From: JACVRW01 sp963812915
Lineage (GTDB): Bacteria; Actinomycetota; Thermoleophilia; Solirubrobacterales; Thermoleophilaceae
Direction of reading: 5' to 3'
Assembly: GCA_963812915.1 (NCBI GenBank)
Contig: CAWEXB010000008.1
Coordinates: 186,001-250,000 of the forward strand
Length of the DNA: 64,000 nucleotides
This document shows positions 56,818-64,000 of the stretch, one piece after another (position 1 is the stretch's first letter; each line of letters begins with the position of its first letter). Below the pieces are notes generated by a model. It saw only the letters and a program-made list of their open reading frames with translations. It had not been told where the DNA came from and made no database searches. The position numbers and the translations under genes were made by a program.

Positions 56818-59260
56818 CTAGCGCGCCACGAAGTTGACCAGCTTGCCCGGCACGACTATCGCCCGGACGATCTCCCTGCCGTTCAGGCGCGCCGCGAGCT
56901 TGTCAGAGCCTCGGGCCAGCTCCTCGAGCTCCTCGCTCGAGGCCGTTGCCGGCGCAGGCACGCGGTCGATCAGCTTGCCGTTCAGCTGGACGACGAGCTG
57001 TATCTCCTCGCGCGCGAGCAGGGCTGGGTCGGCCTGCGGCCACGGCTCCTCCCAGACCCGCCGGCCGGTCATCAGCTCGTAGACCTCGGCGCCGAGGTGC
57101 GGCGCGAACTGGAAGATCAGCGAGCCCGCGGTGGCGACCGCGAAGCGCACGTGCCCCGGCGGAGCCGACTCGCGCTCTCGGTAGATCTCGTTGACCAGCT
57201 CCATCACCGCCGCGATCGCCGTGTTGAACGCGAACCGGTCGCGCATGTCGCGCGTGACCTTGTCGATCGCCCAGTGCGCCTTGCGCAGCAGGTCGGATGG
57301 GGCGCCGTCCGCGGCGTCGTCGGGGCTGGTCCGCTCGGCCGTCTCCGCCGCGATCGTCCACAGGCGCGACAGGAAGCGATGCACCCCGCCGACGCCCTCG
57401 TCCTGCCAGTCCGCGTCCTCCGACGGCGGCCCGATGAAGAGGATGTAGCAGCGGAGCGTGTCGGCGCCGAAGCGCTCCACGTACTCGCTCGGCGAGACGG
57501 TGTTGCCCTTCGACTTGGACATCTTCGCCCCGTCGCGCGTGATCATCCCTTGGGTGAAGAGCCGCGCGAACGGCTCCTGCACGTCCAGCAGGTCCATGTC
57601 CGCCAGCGCCTTCACGAAGAAGCGGGCGTACATCAGGTGCAGGATCGCGTGCTCGACGCCGCCGATGTACTGGTCCACCGGCATCCAGCGCCTCAGCACC
57701 TCGCGGTCCCAGGGCGCCTGGTCGTTGTGCGGGTCGCAGTACCGCAGGAAGTACCAGGACGAGTCGACGAACGTGTCCATCGTGTCGGTCTCGCGCCGGG
57801 CGTGCCCGCCGCAGCGCGGGCAGGTGGTGTTCACCCAGTCCTCGGCGGCCGCCAGCGGCGAGCGTCCCCTGGGCGCGTATTCCTGCACCTCGGGCAGCTC
57901 GACGGGAAGCTGGTCGTCCGGGACCGGGACCATCCCGCAGTCGTCGCAGTAGAGGATCGGGATCGGGCAGCCCCAGTAGCGCTGGCGTGAGAGCAGCCAG
58001 TCGCGCAGGCGGTAGTTCACGGCCGGCTTCCCGAGGCCGCGTTCCTCGAGCCACGCGGTGATCGCCCGCCCCGCCTCGGGCGCGGGCATGCCGGTGAACT
58101 GGCCCGGAGTTCACCAGCCGCTCGTCCTGGCTGTGCCCGACGAACGCCTCGCCCTCGGGCGCCGGCTCGTCGCCGGCGGGCTCGACCACGCGCCTGATCT
58201 CGAGCCCGAAGCGCTCGGCGAAGGCATAGTCGCGCTGGTCGTGCGCGGGCACGGCCATGATCGCGCCGGTGCCGTACTCCACCAGCACGTAGTCGGCGAC
58301 GAACATCGGGATCTGCTCGCCGGTGGCCGGGTTGGTCACGGTGCGGCCGAGCGGCACGCCGGTCTTCTCCCTGTGCTCGTCGCCGCGTTCCTCGGGCGAC
58401 TCCCTCACAGCGCGGTTCACGTACGCGTGCACCTCGGGCGCGTCGCTCAGGCGGAACACGTCGGGGTGCTCGGGCGCCAGCACGAAGAAGGTGGCGCCGA
58501 AGAGCGTGTCGGGGCGGGTGGTGAAGACCGGATAGTCGATGCCCAGCTCCTCGCAGCGGAAGATGACATCGGCGCCCTCGGAGCGGCCGATCCAGTTCTC
58601 CTGCATCTTCACCACGTAGGGCGGCCAGTCGATCGTCTTCATGTCCTCGAGCAGGCGGTCCGCGTACTCGATGATGCGGAAGAACCACTGCTCGAGCTGG
58701 CGCACCTCGACCGGGGTGCCGCAGCGCTCACAGCGCCCGTCGATCACCTGCTCGTTGGCCAGTACCGTCTGGTCGTGCGGGCACCAGTTGACCGCCGCCT
58801 CCTTGCGGTAGGCCAGGTCGCGCTCGAACAGTCGCAGGAAGATCCACTGCGTCCAGCGGTAGTACTCGGGCTCGTGGGTGCCGAACTCACGCGTCCAGTC
58901 GATCGAGATGCCCCACTCGCGGAACTCCTTCTGGAACTCGCGAATCGACGCCTCGGTCGACTCGCGCGGGTGCTGACCCGTCTTGATGGCGTGGTTCTCC
59001 GCCGGCAGGCCGAAAGCGTCGTAGCCCATCGGATGAAGCACGCAGTGGCCATGGCGGCGGCGGAAGTGCGCCACGGCGTCGCCGACCGAATAGGTCTTCA
59101 GGTGGCCGATGTGGGGCTCGCCGGACGGGTACGGGAGCATCTCGAGCACGTAGGCCTTGGGCCGCTCGACGGGATCGTCGTTCGAGACCTCCCAGGTCCC
59201 CTCGTCGGCCCACACCTTCTGCCACTTGGGCTCGATCGTCTTCGGGTCGTAGCGCTGCAT
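56818..59260 (-). CDS. leuS: Leucyl-tRNA synthetase (one frameshift)
   Basis: A class I aminoacyl-tRNA synthetase of about 814 residues. The HIGH-type motif is LPYPSGEPHIGHLKTYSVGD, the editing domain has VFTTRPDTLFGATFFVLAPEHP and GTGAIMAVPAHDQRDYAFA, and the KMSKS motif is DGAKMSKSKGNTVSPSEYVERFGADTLR. The C-terminal domain ends VVPGKLVNFVAR. The frame shifts near 58107 between NSG and QFTGMPAPEA; deleting one C in a GGGCC run restores it. As leuS is essential, this is almost surely a sequence error. The ATG at 59260 is chosen because family proteins start just before RYDPKTIEPKWQ. Confidence 0.95.
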
Positions 59261-59323
59261 GCTGGAGGGCAAGGGTACAGTCGGCCGCGGTGGCCCTTGA
59301 CGGCGGGGTGCGCGGAGTTGCGA

Positions 59324-59868
59324 TTAGCGCCGGCGGCCGAGAAGCTCGCTGACATCAACCGGCGGAGCGCCGACCGAGGTCTCCACTCGGCCGCCGTCTC
59401 GGTGGATGTCGATCTGCCCATAACCGCCCGGGCCGGGCACTCGATGGACGGTGACGGTGCGCGCCGTCGGGTCGACGATCCAGTACTCGCCGACCGCGGC
59501 CCCGGCGTAGCGTCCAGCCTTCCAGCGGTCATGGCGCAGGGTACTGACGGACACCTCGACAACCAGGAGGGCCGTAGCCGGATGGCGGTCCCGTGGCAGC
59601 GGATCCACGACCATCAGATCGGGCATCACGAAGCCGCCCTCCACCAGCAGCAGGTCCTGGATGCGTACCTCCCGCTCGCCGGTGGCACCCACGAAGTGGC
59701 GGGTCAGCCACGCGACTGCACCGCTGTGCTCCGGGCTTACTTGAGGCATGTCGACGAGCACGCCGTCGATGAGCTCGACCCTGTCCTCGTCGCGCAGGAC
59801 GCCCGCCTCGACCATGCGCATGACGTCCTCGTAGGACAGCCTGTGGACGGCGCGTCGGTGGAGGGCAT
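59324..59868 (-). CDS. Uma2-family (DUF820) putative endonuclease, possible 5' frameshift
   Basis: The main frame begins MRMVEAGVLRDEDRVELIDGVLVDMPQVSPEHS and continues RIQDLLLVEGGFVMPDLMVVDP, ALLVVEVSVSTLRHDRWKAGRYAGAAVGEYWIVDP, the PD-(D/E)xK-like core of Uma2 proteins. The usual beginning (MPSTDA ... HRLSYEDVMRMVE) is present but split: MPSTDA is in one frame from ATG 59868, and VHRLSYEDV is in the frame of the main part, with the change near 59852. Nuclease activity of this family is inferred from fold. Common as scattered, mobile-like genes in actinobacteria and cyanobacteria. Confidence 0.75.
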
Positions 59869-59903
59869 CGGCCGACCAAGGCTAGTGGTGTCGGGACCAC
59901 GAG

Positions 59904-60185
59904 TCACGACTCTGAATTCGAGTCCTGCGCCTTCATGACCGCTTCGTGGATCGCTTCGGCGTCCTCCGCCTCCCAGCCCCTGAGGATCCACCAGTGGCAT
60001 AAGGCGTGCTCGATCGCCCAGTCGAGACGCTGCGGGGCGTAGCGCCCGCAGGGAGCCCATTGGAACGCCCGGCCGTCCTCCGTCAGGAAGAGGTACGCGC
60101 GGGTGAAGTAATGCTTGTAGGCGTGCAGGCGCGAGCCGTCCTCGAGCTCGACCCAGAACATCCACATGAAGCCCTCTGACTGCAC
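59904..60185 (-). CDS. Conserved-looking hypothetical protein, 93 aa
   Basis: An aromatic-rich 93-residue protein: FMWMFWVELEDGSRLHAYKHYFTRAYLFLTEDG, then CGRYAPQRLDWAIEHALCHWWILRGWEAEDAEAIHEAV. No membrane segment or known motif is recognised. Many Trp, Tyr and His residues and a strand-strand-helix pattern suggest a small folded domain. Same strand as leuS and the mod genes, with separate gaps on both sides. Confidence 0.55.
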   Translation of the reverse strand: MQSEGFMWMFWVELEDGSRLHAYKHYFTRAYLFLTEDGRAFQWAPCGRYAPQRLDWAIEHALCHWWILRGWEAEDAEAIHEAVMKAQDSNSES

Positions 60186-60261
60186 CGGTGTCGTCGCGCC
60201 GCACTAGACGCGGTTCCGCGGAACCGCGATCGGCCCCCCGGGCTGCGCTCGGAGCCGCCGA

Positions 60262-60468
60262 TCAGCCGGTAGCGAGCATCACGTCCGAGGCCTTGACGAT
60301 CGCGGTCACCCGGCTCCCCTCCGACAGCCCGAGGTCCTCCACCGCCTCGACCGTGATCGAGGCGACGAGGCGCTGGCCCGCCACGTCGAGGACGACGTTG
60401 GCGATGGCCTCGCCGCGAGTGATGCTCTGCACCGTTCCCTGGAGCTGATTGCGCGCGCTGATCTTCAT
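60262..60468 (-). CDS. Molbindin (single Mop/TOBE domain protein)
   Basis: A 68-residue single Mop domain: ISARNQLQGTVQSITRGEAIANVVLDVAGQRLVASITVEAVEDLGLSEGSRVTAIVKASDVML, the full TOBE pattern. These small proteins form hexamers that store or buffer molybdate or tungstate in the cytoplasm. The ribosome-binding site GGAG is joined to the modC stop (TAAGGAG), 6 bases before the ATG, so it is translated with modC. Confidence 0.93.
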   Translation of the reverse strand: MKISARNQLQGTVQSITRGEAIANVVLDVAGQRLVASITVEAVEDLGLSEGSRVTAIVKASDVMLATG

Positions 60469-60477
60469 CCGTTCTCC

Positions 60478-61542
60478 TTACATGGTCACCAGTCGTGTTG
60501 CCGCAGCCTTCCAGGTCGCCATCACACGCGTTCCCGTCCGCAGGTCGAGCGCCCTCGCCGACGCCTGCGTGATCTCCGCGGCGATGGGCTGCGGGGCGGC
60601 CAGACCGAGGCGTACCCGGTTTCCCACGGTCGTCATCGAGAGGACCTCGGCGACCAGGCGGTTCTGGGCCGAGCCGTGGGCCGCCTCGCTCTCGGGCTCG
60701 ATGGCGATCTCCCACGGGTAGACGCTCACGGCCACCGGCCCCTCGCCCCGGTCGGTGCTCGTGACCCTCCCGCCGCCGTCGAGCTCCACGTGCGTCAGGC
60801 CGTTCCGGCCGCTGCGAGCCGTCCCGGTGAGGACCACGGCCCCGGTGAAGTCGGCGACGAATGCGGAGCGGGGCGTCGCCGCCAGCTCGGTCGCAGTCCC
60901 GTCCTGCACGACCCGGCCGGCATCGACCACCCCCACACGGTCGCCGAGCCGCGCCGCCTCGGCGAAGTCGTGGGTCACCAGAAGGGCGGGCACCTCTACC
61001 TCGCGCAGGACGGACTCCAGCTCGCGAGCCGCCCCTGCGCGGGTGCGCGCGTCGAGGGCGGACAGCGGCTCGTCGAGCAACAGGACTCCGGGCCGCCGGG
61101 CGAGAACCCGGGCCACCGCCACGCGCTGGCGCTCCCCACCCGACAGGGTCCGCGGCCGCGCGTCGGCGAGCCCGCCGATCCCGAAGCGCTCGAGCAGCGC
61201 CTGCGCGTGCTCGCGCCGGTCCGACCTGCGCATCCCACGCAGCGGGTATGCGACGTTCTGCCACGCGGTGAGGTGCGGGAAGAGCGCGTACTCCTGGAAG
61301 ACGTAACCGCAGCGGCGGCCTTCAGGCGGCACGTCGATCCCGCGCTCGGTGTCGAGCCAGGTCTCGCCGTCGCACTCGACCCGGCCGCTCTCCGGACGCA
61401 GCAGCCCGGACGCCACCCGCAGGACGCTCGTCTTGCCCGCTCCCGACGGGCCGGCGAGGGCGAGGCATTCCCCCGCACGCACCTCGAGCGCCACGTCGAG
61501 CTCGAGCTCGCCGAGGCGCGTGCGCACCTCAACTCGCAGCAC
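60478..61542 (-). CDS. modC: Molybdate ABC transporter ATPase with TOBE domain
   Basis: A 354-residue ATPase. Walker A is GPSGAGKTSVLRVASG, the signature LSGGERQRVAVARVLARRPGVLLLDEPLSALD, and the H-loop VTHDFAEAARLGD. From about residue 225 a regulatory part carries a Mop/TOBE domain (RLVAEVLSMTTVGNRVRLGL, AEITQASARALDLRTGTRVMATWKA). The start overlaps the end of modB by 14 bases. Confidence 0.93.
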   Translation of the reverse strand: MLRVEVRTRLGELELDVALEVRAGECLALAGPSGAGKTSVLRVASGLLRPESGRVECDGETWLDTERGIDVPPEGRRCGYVFQEYALFPHLTAWQNVAYPLRGMRRSDRREHAQALLERFGIGGLADARPRTLSGGERQRVAVARVLARRPGVLLLDEPLSALDARTRAGAARELESVLREVEVPALLVTHDFAEAARLGDRVGVVDAGRVVQDGTATELAATPRSAFVADFTGAVVLTGTARSGRNGLTHVELDGGGRVTSTDRGEGPVAVSVYPWEIAIEPESEAAHGSAQNRLVAEVLSMTTVGNRVRLGLAAPQPIAAEITQASARALDLRTGTRVMATWKAAATRLVTM

Positions 61543-62329
61543 CGCCGAGCGCCTCGCTTCCCTGCACGAACTTCACCGAGAGAAGGATGGCGGCCGACAC
61601 GGCGACGAGCACCGCCGACAGGGCGAGCGCGGAGTCGAACTCGGTCGAGAAGCGGTCGTAGATCGCAAGCGGCACGGTCTGGGTGATGCCCTGGAAGGAG
61701 CCGGCGAACATGAGCGTGGCGCCGAACTCGCCCAGGGCGCGTCCGAGCGCAAGCGCCGTCCCAGCCGCGAGCCCCGGCATGGCGTTCGGGATCATGACCC
61801 GCCCGAACGAGCGCGCCTCCGACGCGCCGAGCGTCCGGGACGCGTCGAGCAGCGTGCGGTCCACCGCCGCGAACGCGGCCATCGCCTGGCGGACGTAGAA
61901 CGGAGACGCCACGAAGGTCAGCGCCACGACCACGCCCGCGGTGGTGAGCGCAAGCTCGATGCCCGCCGCCTCAACGGCCCCACCGAGAATGCCCGACGGG
62001 CCGACCGCCGCGAGCAGCGCGATGCCCGCTACGGCGGGCGGCAGCACGAGCGGCAGCTCGACGAGGGTCACCACGACGGCCTTGCCGCGGAATGAGCGCG
62101 TGGCGAGCAGGTACGCGGCCGGGGTGCCGACGATCAGGATGATCGCTAGCGACGCGGCGGTGGTGCGCAGGCTGAGCCAGAGAGCCTCGAGTGCTCCCTG
62201 CTCGCCGAGCGCGTCGAGCAGCTGGCCGGGGCTGCTGTCCACGAAGATCGCGACGATCGGGAGCGTCAGGAACGTGAGCGCCGCCGCCAGCGCGACGACG
62301 AGCAGTATCGGGAACCACGACGGTCGCAC
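61529..62329 (-). CDS. modB: Molybdate ABC transporter permease
   Basis: A 266-residue permease with about six helices. The inner-membrane permease motif AVDRTLLDASRTLGASEARSFGRVMIPNAMPG matches the EAA loop of ModB/CysT permeases, and LGEFGATLMFAGSFQGITQT is the ModB hallmark. GTG start in a TAGTG overlap with the modA stop. Confidence 0.95.
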   Translation of the reverse strand: MRPSWFPILLVVALAAALTFLTLPIVAIFVDSSPGQLLDALGEQGALEALWLSLRTTAASLAIILIVGTPAAYLLATRSFRGKAVVVTLVELPLVLPPAVAGIALLAAVGPSGILGGAVEAAGIELALTTAGVVVALTFVASPFYVRQAMAAFAAVDRTLLDASRTLGASEARSFGRVMIPNAMPGLAAGTALALGRALGEFGATLMFAGSFQGITQTVPLAIYDRFSTEFDSALALSAVLVAVSAAILLSVKFVQGSEALGGAAS

Positions 62330-63098
62330 TACGGGGCGGGGCCGAAGCCCGCCTCCTCGAGGGCGTCGGCGCAGGGGCCCGCCACGAGCTGGTCGACGAA
62401 CGTCTGGGCCTGCTCGGGCTGTTTGGCGCCGTCGACCACCCCGGCGCCGTAGGTCACGGTCGGCTGGAGCTCCGCCGGGAGCTCGATCGCCTCGAGCTCG
62501 CCGCCGGTGGCGTTCACGTCGGTCACGTACACGAAACCGGCGTCGGCCGCGCCCAGGGTCAGCTTGCCGACGATCCCCTTCACGTCGGGCTCGTTCGAGC
62601 GGACGTTGTCGAGGATCGCCTGCTCCTGCTCGGCGCGCAGCTTGGCAAGCGTCTCGCGCGTGTACGACCCGATCGGCACGTCCTCGGCGCCGATCGCGAT
62701 CTTCACGTCTTCCCCGGTGAGGTCGTCGAGTGACCGGATGTCGGAGCCCTTCGGCACCGCGAGCACGAACGTGTTCGTCGCGAACTCGACCGGCCTCGCG
62801 AGCAGGCCCTCCTCGTTCAGCTCGTCCGGGAGCGTCGTGTTCGCGGCCGCGTAGACGTCGGGCTTGACGCCCTGGCGGATCTGGGCCGCCAGCTCGTCCG
62901 AGCCCGCGAACTGGAGGCGAACCGTCGCGTCGGCGAACTCGGGGCCGCACGCCTCGAGCGCCTCGGTCATCGAGGAGGCCGCGGACACCACCAGGCGGGG
63001 CTTGTCACCCCCGCCGGCTGTGGCCTCGCCTTCGTCGTCGTACCGCAGCCGGCGAGCGCCAGCGCGGCACCCGCCAGGACCAGTGCCACGATCCTCAC
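62329..63098 (-). CDS. modA: Molybdate-binding lipoprotein ModA (one frameshift)
   Basis: About 256 residues. Signal and lipobox (VALVLAGAALALAGC) are in one frame from GTG 63098. The mature domain is in the next frame, with a one-base change near 63045. The binding domain has VVSAASSMTEAL, FAGSDELAAQIRQGVKPDVYAAANT and GAADAGFVYVTDV, the ModA pattern; ligands are the Ser and Tyr/Asp side chains of these loops. The GTG start overlaps the regulator stop as GTGA. The shift falls in an ACGACGACG tract and is probably an indel error. Confidence 0.88.
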
Positions 63099-63493
63099 GT
63101 CGCCCCTCGCTCCACCATCACCGAGGTCGCCTTCACGGCGGCGGTGGCCGGCACGCCGGGGGCGAGTCCCAGCTCCTCGACCGCGTCGCGGGTGACGGCC
63201 GCGGTGATCCGGTGCGGTCCCGCCTCGATCTCGACGAGCGCCATCACCCCGTCGATCTCGACCGAGCGGACCACGCCGGGAAAGCGGTTGCGGGCGGAGA
63301 GGGTGTCGCCGGCGCGGTGACGGGTCGGCCGGCGGGCCAGGCGCTCGATCTCCGGGCTTGGAACGCGGCGCCGGTTCGCGCCGTCGCGCGTCGTGCGCAG
63401 CTTGCCGGCGCGCTCCCAGCGGCGGAGCGTGTCGGCACTCACGCCTATGGCCCGGGCGGCGTCGCCAAGCAGTAGTCCGGGATCGGCCGTCAC
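63095..63493 (-). CDS. Molybdate-responsive regulator (MerR/excisionase-like HTH plus Mop domain)
   Basis: A 132-residue protein. Residues 5-55 are a MerR/excisionase-type helix-turn-helix (LLLGDAARAIGVSADTLRRWERAGKLRTTRDGANRR). Residues 60-130 are a Mop/TOBE domain (LSARNRFPGVVRSVEIDGVMALVEIEAGPHRITAAVTRDAVEELGL), so it probably binds molybdate and controls the mod genes. This compact architecture differs from E. coli ModE, which has a LysR-like helix and two Mop domains. It is the first gene of the operon, and a 23-bp palindrome lies two bases before its GTG start. Confidence 0.88.
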   Translation of the reverse strand: MTADPGLLLGDAARAIGVSADTLRRWERAGKLRTTRDGANRRRVPSPEIERLARRPTRHRAGDTLSARNRFPGVVRSVEIDGVMALVEIEAGPHRITAAVTRDAVEELGLAPGVPATAAVKATSVMVERGAT

Positions 63494-63495
63494 CG

Positions 63496-63518
63496 CTGCC
63501 TAAGCATTGCATAGGCAG
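63496..63518. promoter_or_regulatory. 23-bp palindrome, probable operator of the molybdate regulator
   Basis: CTGCCTA and TAGGCAG flank a nearly symmetric AGCATTGCA centre; only one pair besides the central base fails to match. It lies just upstream of the regulator gene, in the 60-base gap before the divergent LtrA gene. Position and symmetry fit an autoregulatory operator; it may overlap the promoters of both genes. Confidence 0.65.
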
Positions 63519-63553
63519 GTTGCGGCGCCTGCTTAACTCACCACGGGCTGCCG

Positions 63554-64000
63554 ATGAGCGTCGCCGAGACAGCGCAGGTTCCGCCGGACGGAGTCGTCGA
63601 CGAGAGCGACAAGCCGGTCGCGCCGCTGGAGCTCTTCTTCGACCTCGTCTTCGTCTTCGCCCTGACTCGGGTGACCGAGCTGATGTCGGAGAACCCGACC
63701 TGGGAGGGCCTCGGCCAGGGGATGCTCGTGCTGATCGCGCTGTGGTGGGCGTGGGGCGCGTACGCCTGGCTCACGAACTACATCGCCGCCGACGAAGGCG
63801 TCGAGCGCCTGCTGATGTTCGCCGTGATGGGCGCGATGGTGGTCGCGGCGCTGGCGGTGCCGCACGCCTTCACAGACGACGCCCTGCTGTTCGCGGTCGC
63901 CTACGCCGTCGCTCGCTGGCTCCACATCTTCATCTTCGCCGAGGCAAACGAGGACGTCGACACGGGCCAGGCGATCGTGCGGCTGGCCCGAACGGCGCTC
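63554..64000 (+). CDS. Low temperature requirement protein A (LtrA) family, N-terminal part
   Basis: The first 149 codons of a membrane protein cut by the right edge. The family signature PLELFFDLVFVFALTRVTELM is near residue 25, and several helices follow (GMLVLIALWWAWGAYAWLTNYI, LLMFAVMGAMVVAALAVPHAF). LtrA of Listeria is needed for growth in the cold; the molecular role of the family is unknown. ATG at 63554, divergent from the molybdate regulator. Confidence 0.9.
   Translation, partial: MSVAETAQVPPDGVVDESDKPVAPLELFFDLVFVFALTRVTELMSENPTWEGLGQGMLVLIALWWAWGAYAWLTNYIAADEGVERLLMFAVMGAMVVAALAVPHAFTDDALLFAVAYAVARWLHIFIFAEANEDVDTGQAIVRLARTAL

Overview
The window comes from a high-GC actinobacterium with densely packed, mostly minus-strand genes. 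GTG starts are common and stop/start overlaps (ATGA, GTGA, TGATG) are very frequent. The order leuS ... comEA-comEC-holA-rpsT-murJ-lepA-sigma-hadAB-hrcA-dnaJ-prmA-yqeY-phoH-ybeY-era, with a split trp operon and a livKHMGF operon, fits a deep-branching actinobacterium such as the Thermoleophilia (Solirubrobacterales/Gaiellales). That placement is inferred from gene content and GC, not from a search.

Layout. 1-4.3 kb is an accessory catabolic patch: the N-terminus of a molybdenum hydroxylase large subunit, a cytochrome P450, a SnoaL-like protein, a GntR/FCD regulator, an ABM-domain monooxygenase and a Tat-exported intradiol dioxygenase. A 166-bp inverted-repeat element follows. 4.5-10.4 kb holds a YdcZ-type transporter, polA, an ACT-domain malic enzyme and a nucleotide-sugar-type epimerase. 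10.4-17.1 kb is a branched-chain amino-acid ABC operon with two related binding-protein genes, the first heavily frameshifted. 17.1-19 kb has a phosphofructokinase with PPi-type residues and a SnoaL-like protein. 19-31.3 kb is the trp pathway split in two (trpEGDC and trpFBA) around a MoxR-DUF58-transglutaminase module and an HtrA-like protease. 32.5-48 kb is the conserved housekeeping core: translation, ribosome maturation, heat-shock control and sigma factor. 48-51.6 kb encodes the DNA-uptake proteins ComEC and ComEA. 52-56 kb encodes an arginine-deiminase-fold hydrolase, an M20 amidohydrolase and an Orn/Lys/Arg decarboxylase. 56.8-59.3 kb is leuS. 60.2-63.5 kb is a molybdate import and sensing module. 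The window ends inside an LtrA-family gene.

Most notable: phoH carries a 359-residue intein with a LAGLIDADG endonuclease and the Trp/Cys/Thr signature of class 3 inteins. Three genes (ybeY, prmA and a LOG-like gene) appear to start at CTG inside a CTGA overlap, and the malic enzyme also lacks a canonical start. A 23-bp palindrome sits beside the molybdate regulator gene. The Mo-import genes could supply the Mo enzyme whose gene is cut at the left edge.

Caution: several genes, including essential leuS, are broken by single-base frameshifts, with about nine in livK. Most look like residual long-read indels rather than real pseudogenes. No tRNA, rRNA or CRISPR array was seen, and no gene-free stretch exceeds 300 bases.
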